DNA of 64,000 nt, taken from Schlegelella_A sp038318385. Its GTDB lineage: Bacteria; Pseudomonadota; Gammaproteobacteria; Burkholderiales; Burkholderiaceae_C. Under the pieces are notes generated by a model. The model had not been told where the DNA came from and ran no database searches. It saw nothing but the letters and a program-made list of their open reading frames with translations. Positions within the stretch are counted from its first letter, which is position 1, and every line of letters starts with the position of its first letter. The stretch covers positions 1 to 64,000 of the forward strand of contig JBBQCD010000017.1 of assembly GCA_038318385.1 (NCBI GenBank), given 5' to 3'. Positions 30,501 to 39,612 of the stretch are shown here, piece by piece. The translations under genes and the position numbers were made by a program.

Positions 30501-31383
30501 GCCAGAGGTCGGAGAGCTTGGCGACCTCGGAGTAGTCGGGGGTGATCGCGACGGTCTTCGTGCCCTTGTAGCGGACCTCGGTGAAGAAGTGCGCGTCCGG
30601 CGTGCGCGTCTGCGGGACGTTCGAGCCCCAGGCGATGATGAAGCTCGAGTTGTACCAGTCGGCCGACTCAGGTACGTCGGTCTGCTCGCCCCAGACCTGC
30701 GGGCTCGATGGCGGCAGGTCGCAGTACCAGTCGTAGAAGCTCAGGTTGACGCCGCCGATCAGCGACAGGTAGCGCGAGCCCGCGGCGTAGCTGATCATCG
30801 ACATCGCCGGGATCGGCGAGAACCCGACCACACGATCCGCGCCATGTTTTTTGATGGTGTGAACGTTGGCAGCCGCGACGATTTCGTTGACTTCGTCCCA
30901 GCTCGAGCGGACGAAGCCGCCGAGACCGCGCACGCCCTGGTAGTCGCGACGCGCCGCATCGTCGCCGACGATCGCGGCCCAGGCCTCGACCGGAGCATGC
31001 GCCTTGCGTGCCTCGCGCCAGCGCCTGAGCAGGCGGCCGCGCACCATCGGGTACTTGACCCGGTTGGCGCTGTAGAGGTACCAGCTGTAGCTCGCCCCGC
31101 GCGAGCAGCCGCGCGGCTCGTGGTTGGGCATGTCCCAGCGCGTGCGCGGGTAATCGGTCTGCTGGGTTTCCCAGGTGACGATCCCGCCCTTGACATAGAT
31201 CTTCCACGAGCACGAGCCGGTGCAGTTGACGCCGTGGGTCGAGCGCACGACCTTGTCGTGGGCCCAGCGGTTTCGGTACGCGTCCTCCCAGGTGCGGTCT
31301 TCGCCGGTGGCGACACCGTGGCCGTCGGCAAAGCTTTCCTTGGGCTGTGCGAAGTGGGTCAGTCGGTCGAGGAAGTGGCTCAT
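27553..31383 (-). pseudogene. narG: Respiratory nitrate reductase alpha subunit NarG, interrupted by one in-frame TGA
   Basis: The molybdenum catalytic subunit spans 1276 codons, close to the usual length, but a TGA at 28708-28710 splits it into 891 and about 384 codons in the same frame. The residues around it read PLDVKD-stop-KRGECELVPGKT, where relatives have a tryptophan (TGG). The rest looks normal: the N-terminal Fe-S ligand region STHGVNCTGSCSW, PRGCSRGASYSW, and a C-terminal half with GPLMNGIGNGGKGIAW and FITPHQKWGIHSTYTD. All downstream nar genes are intact, so the stop is either a recent nonsense mutation, a sequencing error or a recoded codon. It follows narK2 with a 13-bp gap. Confidence 0.9.
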
Positions 31384-31396
31384 CAGGATTCCCGGT

Positions 31397-32815
31397 TCAG
31401 CACGGCATCGGCGCGTTCTTGCGCGCGTAGTACCACCACGTGACGCCGATGCACACGAGGTAGAAGACGAAGAAGACGTAGAGCGCGGCCTCGGGGCCGC
31501 CGGTCAGCGAGATCGAGGTGCCGTAGCTCTTCGGGATGAAGAAGCCGCCGTAGGCCGCCATCGCTGCGGTGAAGCCGAGCGTCGCGGCGCCTTCCATGTT
31601 GCCTTCCTTGGTGGCTCGCGCGAGGGCGTCGGGCTGGCTCCGGTCGACGCGGCTCAGCGCCTCGGTCAGGAAGATCACCGGGATCATCCGGAAGGTCGAG
31701 CCGTTGCCGATGCCGGTGGTCAGGAACAGCACCAGGAACATCACGAAGAAGCCGGCGAAGCTGCCGCCCGAAGGGCCGCTCGGCAGGAAGGCGACAACGC
31801 CGACGACCGCCAGCGCCATCACGACGAAGTTCCACAACGTCACCCGGGCGCCCCCCAGCTTGTCGGCGAGCCAGCCACCGAACGGTCGAACCACCGCGCC
31901 GACCAGCGGTCCGAGCCAGGCGTAGGCGAGGGGGTTCACGCCGGGGAACTGGCTCTTGATCAGCAGCGGAAAGCCGGCGGCATAGCCGATGAACGAGCCG
32001 AAGGTGCCGAGGTAGAGCAGGCACATCAACCAGTTGTGCTTGCGTCGGAAAATCGTCGACTGCGTGGCGAACGAGGCCTTCGCGTCGGCGATGTCGCTCA
32101 TCCCGAACCAGGCCGCCAGCGATGCAATCGCGATCCAAGGCACCCAGATGAAGGCGGCGTTCTGGGTCCAGGTCTGTACCGTCTGGCCGTTCTTGACGAT
32201 GGTCTGGGCGTCGCCGCCGAAGATGCCGAACATGCCTGCCGTGACGACGAGCGGGCTCAGGAACTGGACCACCGAGACGCCGAGGTTGCCGAGGCCGGCG
32301 TTGACGCCGAGGGCCGAGCCCTTGCGCTCCTTCGGGAAGAAGAAGCTGATGTTGGCCATGCTCGAGCTGAAGTTGCCGCCGCCCAGCCCGCAGAGCAGCG
32401 CCAGCATCAGCATCGTCGGGTAGCTCGTGGTGTTGTCCTGGACCGCGAAGCCGATGCCGAGCGCGGGGATCAGCAGCGAGGCGGTCGAGATCGCGGTCCA
32501 GCGGCGCCCGCCGAAGATCGGCACCATGAACGAATAGAAGATCCGCAAGGTCGCGCCCGACAGCGCAGGTGCCGCCGCGAGCCAGAACAGCTGGTTGGTC
32601 GAGTAGGCGAAGCCGAGCGATGGCAAACCGACGGCCACGACGCTCCAGACCTGCCAGATCGCGAACGCCAGGAACAGCGCCGGGACGCTGATCCACAGGT
32701 TGATCTTGGCAATCGCCTCGCCCTGTTGGGACCAGAAGGCCTTGTCCTCGGGGGTCCATATCGTCAGGACGCGGCCGCGGCGAGGGGGGGGCGTGGCGGT
32801 GACGACGACGTTCAT
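31397..32815 (-). CDS. narK2: Nitrate/nitrite transporter, NarK2 type (MFS)
   Basis: This 472-residue major-facilitator protein has 12 predicted helices. Nitrate-porter features are GLGGGNFSSSMANISFFFPK (nitrate signature), LGVNAGLGNLGVSVVQF, LGPLVGAVVRPFGGWLADK and a second signature segment FLTTGIGNGSTFRMIPVIF. The longer N-terminus (IWTPEDKAFWSQQGEAIAKI) is typical of the second of a NarK1-NarK2 pair, generally a nitrate/nitrite antiporter. It lies between narK1 and narG in the operon. Confidence 0.95.
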   Translation of the reverse strand: MNVVVTATPPPRRGRVLTIWTPEDKAFWSQQGEAIAKINLWISVPALFLAFAIWQVWSVVAVGLPSLGFAYSTNQLFWLAAAPALSGATLRIFYSFMVPIFGGRRWTAISTASLLIPALGIGFAVQDNTTSYPTMLMLALLCGLGGGNFSSSMANISFFFPKERKGSALGVNAGLGNLGVSVVQFLSPLVVTAGMFGIFGGDAQTIVKNGQTVQTWTQNAAFIWVPWIAIASLAAWFGMSDIADAKASFATQSTIFRRKHNWLMCLLYLGTFGSFIGYAAGFPLLIKSQFPGVNPLAYAWLGPLVGAVVRPFGGWLADKLGGARVTLWNFVVMALAVVGVVAFLPSGPSGGSFAGFFVMFLVLFLTTGIGNGSTFRMIPVIFLTEALSRVDRSQPDALARATKEGNMEGAATLGFTAAMAAYGGFFIPKSYGTSISLTGGPEAALYVFFVFYLVCIGVTWWYYARKNAPMPC

Positions 32816-32837
32816 GAGCGTTCCTTGGCGGCGCCGC

Positions 32838-34148
32838 TCAGGCAGCCGCGGCGAGCGGGGAGGTGGGGGCGTGCATGCCCATGACCTCGGTGCGGCGCAC
32901 TTCGCTGAAGTACATCCATATCAGCGAGACCCAGACGATGCCGTACATCAGCATGAAGGCCGACGAGCGGATGCCGGTGAAGTCGAGCAACGCGCCGAAC
33001 AGGATCGGCAGCACGAAGCCGCCGAGTCCACCGGCCAGCCCGACGACGCCGCTGATGGTGCCGAGGGTCTGCGGGTAGTCGTCGCTGATGTACTTGAAGA
33101 CGCTTGCCTTGCCGAAAGCGAACGCGATGCCGAGGACGAACATCAGGGTGGTGAAGGTGTAGACGTCGAGACCGAGATGGAACGTGCGCGGGCCGCCCAC
33201 GGTCGTGACGGTGAAGGTAGTCTGCGGATAGCTCAGCAGGAACAGGCAGATCCAGCTGATCCACATCACCCACCAGGTCACGCTGTGCGCACCGTACTTG
33301 TCGGCGAGCCAGCCGCCGAACGCGCGCAGCACGCCCCCGGGCAGCGAGAAGCACGCGGCCAGCAATGCGGCGACGCGGATGTCGAGACCGTACTCGCCGA
33401 CGTAGTACTGGACCATCCACAGGCTCAGCGCGACGTAGCCGCCGAACACGATGCTGTAGTACTGGCAGTAGCGCAGCACTTGCGGATCCTTCAGCGTCTT
33501 CAACTGCTCGGCGAGCGTGACCTTGCCGCCGACCCGGTGCGACGGGTCGCTCGAGCTGAAGATCCAGAACAGGACCAGGGTGCCGAGCATCACGGCCGCG
33601 TAGACCTGCGGAACCACGGCCCAGCCGAAGGCGACCACGAGCGCCGGCGCGATGAATTTGTTGACCGCGGCCCCGGAATTTCCGGCACCGAAGATGCCCA
33701 TCGCGAACCCCTGGCGCTGCTTCGGAAACCAGCGCGCCACATAGGGCGTGCCCACCGAGAACGAGCCACCCGCCAGGCCGACGAACAGGCCGATGACGAG
33801 GAAGTGCCAGTACTGGGTCGCATACGACATCAGCCAGATCGCCGGCACCGTGGCGGCCATCAGCAGCGCCATCACGACGCGCCCGCCGTAGCGATCGGTC
33901 CAGATGCCGAGCGGCACGCGAACCAGAGAGCCCGTGAGCACCGGCATGGCGGTCAGCAAGCCGAACTGGGTGGCGTTGAGGCCGAGGTTCTGCTTGATCG
34001 GGATGCCGATGACGGCGAACATCATCCACACCATGAAGCACACCGTGAAGGCGAGCGTGCTGACGGCCAGGACCGTGAAGGCCTCGCGCTGAGGGCTCGT
34101 GCGCGCCGCCGGCTGCTGCGGCGAGTTCAGGGAGGTCGTGCCGGTCAT
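32838..34148 (-). CDS. narK1: Nitrate transporter, NarK1 type (MFS)
   Basis: This 436-residue major-facilitator transporter has 12 helices. Features are TAMPVLTGSLVRVPLGIWTD, RYGGRVVMALLMAATVPAIW, GLAGGSFSVGTPYVARWFPK and LPGGVLRAFGGWLADKYG, with a FAFGKASVFKYISDDYP segment near the second nitrate signature. In tandem pairs the first protein is usually a nitrate/proton symporter. I chose the ATG at 34148 (MTGTTSL); a frame extension to 34184 would add 12 unusual residues. It is the first gene of the nar operon, and the divergent gap to usp copy 3 contains two Fnr-type dyads. Confidence 0.93.
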   Translation of the reverse strand: MTGTTSLNSPQQPAARTSPQREAFTVLAVSTLAFTVCFMVWMMFAVIGIPIKQNLGLNATQFGLLTAMPVLTGSLVRVPLGIWTDRYGGRVVMALLMAATVPAIWLMSYATQYWHFLVIGLFVGLAGGSFSVGTPYVARWFPKQRQGFAMGIFGAGNSGAAVNKFIAPALVVAFGWAVVPQVYAAVMLGTLVLFWIFSSSDPSHRVGGKVTLAEQLKTLKDPQVLRYCQYYSIVFGGYVALSLWMVQYYVGEYGLDIRVAALLAACFSLPGGVLRAFGGWLADKYGAHSVTWWVMWISWICLFLLSYPQTTFTVTTVGGPRTFHLGLDVYTFTTLMFVLGIAFAFGKASVFKYISDDYPQTLGTISGVVGLAGGLGGFVLPILFGALLDFTGIRSSAFMLMYGIVWVSLIWMYFSEVRRTEVMGMHAPTSPLAAAA

Positions 34149-34210
34149 CGGATGAAGAGGATGCGCTGGGCCATGGAGGCACATGCTGCCGTGGTTGCCC
34201 GGACGCGGAC

Positions 34211-34224
34211 TTGACGCGCGACAA
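34211..34224 (-). promoter_or_regulatory. Fnr/Anr-type site facing the nar operon
   Basis: TTGACgcgcGACAA has one imperfect half on each side. On the minus strand a start point 41.5 bp away (about 34176) falls upstream of the narK1 ATG at 34148, so it could activate the nar operon. A CAGCAT hexamer occupies the -10 position. Confidence 0.5.
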
Positions 34225-34267
34225 GCCTCGCGTCGATCGCGCTCGGCGCTCGCCGGCCGTTCCGGGA

Positions 34268-34281
34268 TTGACGCCGATCAA
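34268..34281 (+). promoter_or_regulatory. Fnr/Anr-type site upstream of usp copy 3
   Basis: TTGACgccgATCAA differs from consensus in one base. Its centre is 41.5 bp from about 34316, which leaves a 22-base leader before the usp start at 34339, with GAACAT in the -10 position. The geometry is good for a class II Fnr-type promoter. Confidence 0.65.
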
Positions 34282-34338
34282 GCGGATCGGTCCGCTTTCG
34301 GCCGAACATCGCCACCTCGGGCAGACGGGGAGACGGCG

Positions 34339-34761
34339 ATGCAGATCCTGGTGGCGGTCGATGGAAGCGGGCATACCAAGCGCATGCTGAGCTACATCGC
34401 GGCTCACGACGAGTTGCTCGGCAAGGGCCACGACTACACCTTCGTCACGGTCGTGACGACGATCTCCCCGCAAGCGGCCCGCTATCTCGATCAGAAGACG
34501 CTCGACGACTACTACCGCGAGCAGGCGGAGGGGGTGCTGTCCCCTGTCATGGCGTTCGCCGCGCAGCAAGGCTGGACCGCGCACAGTGCGCCGTTGCGCG
34601 GACATGCGGCCACCGAGATCGCGGCCCTCGCGGAGCGCGCCCGGTTCGACCTGGTGGTGATGGGCACCCATGGTCATGGTTCGATCGGCAATCTCGTCCT
34701 CGGCTCCGTGGCGACTGGCGTCCTGGCCCGTTGCGGCACGCCGGTGCTGCTGGCTCGCTGA
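34339..34761 (+). CDS. Universal stress protein (UspA family), copy 3
   Basis: This 140-residue Usp starts MQILVAVDGSGHTKRMLSY and has the nucleotide-binding signature GTHGHGSIGNLVLGS. It is clearly more distant from copies 1 and 2 than they are from each other. It is 49 bp upstream of ccoI on the same strand. Its frame is open upstream to 34183, but the family start is at 34339. Confidence 0.94.
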   Translation: MQILVAVDGSGHTKRMLSYIAAHDELLGKGHDYTFVTVVTTISPQAARYLDQKTLDDYYREQAEGVLSPVMAFAAQQGWTAHSAPLRGHAATEIAALAERARFDLVVMGTHGHGSIGNLVLGSVATGVLARCGTPVLLAR

Positions 34762-34810
34762 GGCCGATGGGGCCAGCGCGCCAGGCCGCTGCGCGTCGAC
34801 GGAGCGCGCG

Positions 34811-37084
34811 ATGAGCGCGGCCCTTCCGCTGCAGGTGCCACGTCTTCCGCTGACGCCGCAGGAGTCCGCAGCGCTCGACGACGCGGAGGCGCTCGACGGC
34901 TGGACGCGCTGGCGCATCGCCGCCGACGGCACGCGCAGCGCCGAGTCAGGCTTCGCGGTGCAGGGCATGCACTGCGCCGCCTGCGCCGGGCTTGTCGAGG
35001 CGGCGCTGCGCGGCGTGCCGGGCGTCATCCGCGCCGACGTCAACTCGGCCACGCGGCGCGCCTCGGTGGCCTGGGATCCGCGTCGCGTTCCGGCGTCGGC
35101 ACTCGTCGATGCCGTGCGGCGGGCGGGCTACGGCGCGGTGCCGGCCGGGCGCGTCGATGCCCTGGCGGCGGCGCGTGCCGAGGCGCGCACCGCGCTGTGG
35201 CGCCTTTTCGTCGCCGGCTTCTGCATGATGCAGGTGATGATGCTCGCCGCGCCGCGCTACTTCGCGGCACCCGGCGAACTGCCGCCGGATCTAGCGGCGT
35301 TGATGAACTGGGCGGCCTGGGTGCTGACCCTTCCGGTCCTGCTGTTCGCGGCCGGGCCCTTTTTCAAGGGGGCCTGGCATGCCCTGCGGCAACGTCGGGT
35401 CGCGATGGACGTGCCGGTCGCACTCGGCATCGCCGTCATGTTCCTCGCCGGGACGGCCGCCACGTTCGATCCGGCCGGCCGGCTCGGAGCCGACACCTAC
35501 TTCGATTCGCTGACGATGTTCGTCGCCTTCCTGCTCGCCGGACGCTGGCTCGAGACGCGCGCCCGCGCCCGCAGCACCGAGGCCCTCGATGCGCTGCTGC
35601 AGCGCCTGCCGGAGAGCGCCGAGCGGCTGCGTGTCGACGGGTCGGCGGAAACGGTGGCGGTGGCTCGACTGCGTGCCGGCGATCGTGTGCGGATCGCGGC
35701 CGGGCAGGCCTTCCCCGGCGACGGCACGGTGCTCGAAGGCGTCACGCAGGTCGACGAGGCCCTCATCAGCGGCGAGTCGCGGCCGCTGGCGCGCGCCATC
35801 GGCGACGCCGTGGTCGGGGGCAGCATCAACCTCGGCGCGCCGGTCGTGGTCGAGTTGCGCCAGGTCGGCGAAGGGACCCGGTATCGGCAGATCGTCGACC
35901 TCGTGCAGCGTGCGCTCGAGGAACGTCCGGCCGTGCTGCGCAGCGCCGACCGCCTCGCCGCGCCTTTCCTCTGGGCCGTGCTGCTGCTCGCGGCGGCGGC
36001 CGCGGCGGCGTGGAGCCTCGTCGACCCCGCTCGCGCCCTCTGGGTCGGCGTCTCGGTGCTGATCGTCACCTGCCCGTGCGCGCTGTCGCTCGCGGCGCCC
36101 GCAGCGTTGTTGAGCGCCGCCGGCACGCTGGCCCGCAACGGCGTGCTGGTGCAGCGCCTGGACGCGATCGAGGCGCTTGCTGGCATCGACGTCGTCTGCT
36201 TCGACAAGACCGGGACGCTGACCGAGGATCGGCTCGCGCTCGCGGCGACCTGGATCGATCCTGCCTTCGATGCAGCGAAGCGTGCGCGAGTGCTCGGGCG
36301 CGCAGCATCGCTGGCCACACGAACCACGCATCCGCTGGCGCGAGCTCTGGTCGCGGCCCTGCCGCTCGCATGCGGCCCGTGGCGGGATGTCCGCGAGATG
36401 CCGGGGCAGGGCGTGGAAGCCACCGACGACGGCGGCCGGCGCTGGCGCCTCGGCGCCCCCGCCTGGGTCGGCGCGCCGACGGGGCCGTCGCCGAGGCCGG
36501 TGGTCGCCTTCGGCGCGGTCGGCGGCGCGCCCGAGGAATCGGTGCGCTTCGAGTTCGACGAGACGCTGCGTGCCGATGCGAAAGGCGCGCTGGCCATGCT
36601 GCGCCGCGCCGGCGTCGACGTGCGGATGCTCTCGGGCGACTCACCGGCTGGCGTTGCAGCGATGGCCGCACGGTTGGGGATCAGGCAGGCCCGGGGGGCC
36701 GCCACGCCGGAACTCAAGCTGTCCTGGCTCGCCGCCTGGCAGGCCGCCGGGGAGCATGTTCTCGTCGTCGGCGACGGCCTCAACGACGGTCCGGTGCTGG
36801 CCCGCGCCGATGCCTCGTTCGCACTCGCTCACGGCAGCGCGTTGGCGCAGCAGCGCGCGGACTTCATCGTGATCGGCAGCCGGCTCGCCGCGGTCCCGCA
36901 CGCGCATGCGCTGGCGCGCCGCACGATGCGCGTGGTGCGGCAGAACCTGGCCTGGGCAGCGCTCTACAACGCGGTGTGCATTCCACTCGCGCTCGCCGGC
37001 CTGTTGCCGCCATGGCTGGCGGCCGCGGGCATGGCGACGAGTTCCCTGTTCGTCGTGGCCAACGCGCTGCGGCTGGCGCGCTGA
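34811..37084 (+). CDS. ccoI: Cation-transporting P-type ATPase CcoI/FixI
   Basis: This 757-residue copper-type P1B ATPase supplies copper for cbb3 oxidase assembly. The N-terminal metal-binding domain has GMHCAACAG (residues 53-61). It also has the actuator SGES (EALISGESRPLAR), CPCALSLAAPAALL in the ion-path helix, phosphorylation site DKTGTLTEDRL and hinge VGDGLNDGPVLARAD. Membrane helices flank these as in the family. I chose the ATG at 34811. It lies directly before ccoS, the usual partner. Confidence 0.97.
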   Translation: MSAALPLQVPRLPLTPQESAALDDAEALDGWTRWRIAADGTRSAESGFAVQGMHCAACAGLVEAALRGVPGVIRADVNSATRRASVAWDPRRVPASALVDAVRRAGYGAVPAGRVDALAAARAEARTALWRLFVAGFCMMQVMMLAAPRYFAAPGELPPDLAALMNWAAWVLTLPVLLFAAGPFFKGAWHALRQRRVAMDVPVALGIAVMFLAGTAATFDPAGRLGADTYFDSLTMFVAFLLAGRWLETRARARSTEALDALLQRLPESAERLRVDGSAETVAVARLRAGDRVRIAAGQAFPGDGTVLEGVTQVDEALISGESRPLARAIGDAVVGGSINLGAPVVVELRQVGEGTRYRQIVDLVQRALEERPAVLRSADRLAAPFLWAVLLLAAAAAAAWSLVDPARALWVGVSVLIVTCPCALSLAAPAALLSAAGTLARNGVLVQRLDAIEALAGIDVVCFDKTGTLTEDRLALAATWIDPAFDAAKRARVLGRAASLATRTTHPLARALVAALPLACGPWRDVREMPGQGVEATDDGGRRWRLGAPAWVGAPTGPSPRPVVAFGAVGGAPEESVRFEFDETLRADAKGALAMLRRAGVDVRMLSGDSPAGVAAMAARLGIRQARGAATPELKLSWLAAWQAAGEHVLVVGDGLNDGPVLARADASFALAHGSALAQQRADFIVIGSRLAAVPHAHALARRTMRVVRQNLAWAALYNAVCIPLALAGLLPPWLAAAGMATSSLFVVANALRLAR

Positions 37085-37101
37085 GGATTGCAGGCTCCCC
37101 C

Positions 37102-37287
37102 ATGGACAGCCTCTACCTCCTGCTGCCGATGTCGGTGCTGCTGGTGCTGGCGCTCATCGGCCTGTTCGCCTGGGCGCTCGATGCCGGCCAGTTCGAGGAT
37201 CTAGAGCGCGAGGGCTCCCGATTGCTCGAGGACTTGCCGGTGACGCGCGAGGACAACGCGCATGGAACTCGTGCGCACGGCGATTGA
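37102..37287 (+). CDS. ccoS: cbb3-type cytochrome oxidase assembly protein CcoS
   Basis: This 61-residue protein has a single N-terminal membrane helix (MDSLYLLLPMSVLLVLALIG) followed by FAWALDAGQFEDLEREG, the CcoS signature. It is needed for cofactor insertion into cbb3 oxidase. The last codon and stop overlap the Fnr-type operator of ccoN. Confidence 0.95.
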   Translation: MDSLYLLLPMSVLLVLALIGLFAWALDAGQFEDLEREGSRLLEDLPVTREDNAHGTRAHGD

Positions 37288-37297
37288 TTTCGCTCAA
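37284..37297 (+). promoter_or_regulatory. Fnr/Anr-type operator of the ccoNOQP operon
   Basis: TTGATttcgCTCAA has a perfect left half and two right mismatches. Its centre is 41.5 bp before about 37332, where AACAAT (37320-37325) sits at the right place for a -10 element. A leader of about 27 bases would then carry GAAGAGGA before the ccoN ATG at 37359. Fnr/Anr control of cbb3 operons is well known. Confidence 0.75.
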
Positions 37298-37358
37298 GGT
37301 CCTGTCCGGGTCCCCCTCGAACAATCGTCGACTTGAAAGCCACGAAGAGGATCCGCGG

Positions 37359-38804
37359 ATGAACAGCAGCGCGCCAGTACTTCCGGTCGCGACCTTCAAC
37401 GATCGCGTGGTGCGGCAGTTCGCCCTGGCGGCCGTGCTCTGGGGCGTGGTCGGCATGTCGGTCGGCGTGCTGATCGCCATGCAGCTCGCCTGGCCGGAGA
37501 TGATCACCGGCATTCCGTGGCTGAGCTACGGCCGGCTGCGGCCACTGCATACCAACGCGGTGATCTTCGCGTTCGGTGGCTGCGCGCTGATGGCGACCTC
37601 GTACCACGTCGTCCAGCGCACCTGTCAGGTCCGCCTCATCTCCGACAAGCTCGCCGCCTTCACCTTCTGGGGCTGGCAGGCGGTGATCGTTGCCGCGGCG
37701 ATCTCGCTGCCGCTCGGCTTCACGCGCGGCAAGGAGTACGCCGAGCTCGAATGGCCGATCGGCCTCCTGATCACCGTGGTCTGGGTCTGCTACGCGATCG
37801 TCTTCTTCGGCACCAGCGGCAAACGCAAGGTCCGGCACATCTACGTCGCCAACTGGTTCTTCGGAGCCTTCATCCTGACGGTGGCGCTGCTGCACGTGGT
37901 CAACGGCGCGGTGCTGCCGGTCAGCTTCATGAAGAGCTACTCGGTGTACGCCGGCGTTCAGGACGCGATGGTGCAGTGGTGGTACGGCCATAACGCAGTC
38001 GGCTTCTTCCTCACTGCGGGTTTCCTCGGGATGATGTACTACTACATCCCGAAGCAGGCCGAGCGGCCGATCTATTCGTACCGGCTGTCAATCGTCCACT
38101 TCTGGGCGCTGATCTTCACCTACATGTGGGCAGGTCCCCACCACCTGCACTACACCGCGCTGCCCGACTGGGCGCAGAGCGTGGGCATGGTGTTCTCGCT
38201 GGTCCTGCTGGCGCCGAGCTGGGGCGGGATGATCAACGGGATCATGACGCTCTCGGGCGCCTGGTACAAGCTGCGCGACGACCCGATCCTGAAGTTCCTG
38301 ATCGTCTCGCTGTCGTTCTACGGCATGTCGACCTTCGAGGGTCCGATGATGTCGATCAAGACGGTGAACGCGCTGAGCCACTACACCGACTGGACCATCG
38401 GGCATGTCCACTCCGGTGCGCTCGGCTGGGTCGGCTTCATGACGATGGGCAGCCTCTACTACCTCATCCCCCGGATGTTCGGCAAGAAGGAGATGCACAG
38501 CGTCGCGGCCATCGGCCTGCACTTCTGGATCGCGACCATCGGCGTCGTGCTTTACATCGCGGCGATGTGGATCGCCGGCGTGATGCAGGGGCTGATGTGG
38601 CGCTCGATCAATCCCGACGGGACGCTGGTCTACAGCTTCGTCGAGAGCGTCAAGGCGACCTATCCGTTCTACGTGGTGCGCGTGCTCGGTGGCTTGCTGT
38701 ACCTCGCCGGGATGTTGCTGATGGCCTGGAACGTGGTGATGACGGTGCGCGATCCCCGTTCGTCGACCGCGCCGCAGGCGATCCCCACCCTTGTCGCCGC
38801 CTGA
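37359..38804 (+). CDS. ccoN: cbb3-type cytochrome c oxidase subunit I (CcoN)
   Basis: This 481-residue catalytic subunit of the high-affinity terminal oxidase has about 12 membrane helices. Haem and copper ligand regions are LRPLHTNAVIFAFGG, WWYGHNAVGFFLT, WAGPHHLHYTALPDW and TIGHVHSGALGWVG. The oxidase reduces oxygen at low concentration and pumps protons. GAAGAGGA precedes the ATG. It starts the ccoNOQP operon. Confidence 0.98.
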   Translation: MNSSAPVLPVATFNDRVVRQFALAAVLWGVVGMSVGVLIAMQLAWPEMITGIPWLSYGRLRPLHTNAVIFAFGGCALMATSYHVVQRTCQVRLISDKLAAFTFWGWQAVIVAAAISLPLGFTRGKEYAELEWPIGLLITVVWVCYAIVFFGTSGKRKVRHIYVANWFFGAFILTVALLHVVNGAVLPVSFMKSYSVYAGVQDAMVQWWYGHNAVGFFLTAGFLGMMYYYIPKQAERPIYSYRLSIVHFWALIFTYMWAGPHHLHYTALPDWAQSVGMVFSLVLLAPSWGGMINGIMTLSGAWYKLRDDPILKFLIVSLSFYGMSTFEGPMMSIKTVNALSHYTDWTIGHVHSGALGWVGFMTMGSLYYLIPRMFGKKEMHSVAAIGLHFWIATIGVVLYIAAMWIAGVMQGLMWRSINPDGTLVYSFVESVKATYPFYVVRVLGGLLYLAGMLLMAWNVVMTVRDPRSSTAPQAIPTLVAA

Positions 38805-38819
38805 ACCTCGAAGGACGCC

Positions 38820-39440
38820 ATGGACTCCCACGCCAAGCCCGAAGGTCACGAGCGCATCGAGACCAGCAACTTCCTGATGATCGTCCTGATCATCGCCGTG
38901 GTCGCGGTCGGAGGACTCGTCGAGATCGTGCCGCTGTTCTTCCAGCGCAGCACCACCGAGGCCGCCCCGGGCCTGAAGCCTTACACGGCCCTGCAACTCG
39001 CCGGCCGGGACGTCTACCTGCGCGAGGGTTGCTACAACTGCCACTCGCAGATGATCCGGACACTGCGTGCCGAGACCCTGCGCTACGGCCACTACTCGAC
39101 CGCCGGCGAATTCGTCTACGACCACCCCTTCCAGTGGGGCAGCAAGCGCACCGGCCCCGACCTCCACCGGGTCGGCGGCAAGTACAGCGACGAGTGGCAT
39201 CGCCTGCACCTGAACAACCCCCGCGACCTGGTGCCCGAGTCGAACATGCCTGCCTACACGTGGCTGGCGACGGCGCAGTTGCAGCCGGCCGACCTGCCGC
39301 CGAAGCTGCGCGCGATGCGAACCCTCGGCGTGCCGTACAGCGACGCCGACATCGCCGGTGCGTCGGCCCAGGTCGAGGGCAAGTCCGAGCTGGATGCGCT
39401 GGTGGCCTACCTGCAGGTGCTCGGCACCGCGGTGAAGTGA
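38820..39440 (+). CDS. ccoO: cbb3-type cytochrome c oxidase subunit II (CcoO)
   Basis: This 206-residue membrane-anchored mono-haem cytochrome c has a membrane helix (residues 18-40, containing IVLIIAVVAVGGLVEIVPLF) and the haem-binding CYNCH in DVYLREGCYNCHSQMI. The methionine ligand lies in PESNMPAYTW. It passes electrons from CcoP to CcoN and lies 15 bp after ccoN. Confidence 0.98.
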   Translation: MDSHAKPEGHERIETSNFLMIVLIIAVVAVGGLVEIVPLFFQRSTTEAAPGLKPYTALQLAGRDVYLREGCYNCHSQMIRTLRAETLRYGHYSTAGEFVYDHPFQWGSKRTGPDLHRVGGKYSDEWHRLHLNNPRDLVPESNMPAYTWLATAQLQPADLPPKLRAMRTLGVPYSDADIAGASAQVEGKSELDALVAYLQVLGTAVK

Positions 39441-39450
39441 CGGAGGACGC

Positions 39451-39612
39451 ATGGACATCAACGATCTGAGGATTCTCGTGACGCTGCTGTCGTTCGGCGT
39501 CTTCGCCGGGATCGTCGCCTGGGCCGTCAGCAGCCGCAACCGGGCGCGCTTCGACGAGGCCGCGATGCTTCCGTTCCTCGACGAACCGGGCCGTGGGTCG
39601 GACCATGAGTGA
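39451..39612 (+). CDS. ccoQ: cbb3-type oxidase subunit CcoQ
   Basis: This 53-residue single-helix protein begins MDINDLRILVTLLSFGVFAG and ends FLDEPGRGSDHE. Size and position between ccoO and ccoP define CcoQ, which stabilises the CcoN-CcoP complex. GGAGGA precedes the ATG. Its last eight bases overlap the start of ccoP. Confidence 0.93.
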   Translation: MDINDLRILVTLLSFGVFAGIVAWAVSSRNRARFDEAAMLPFLDEPGRGSDHE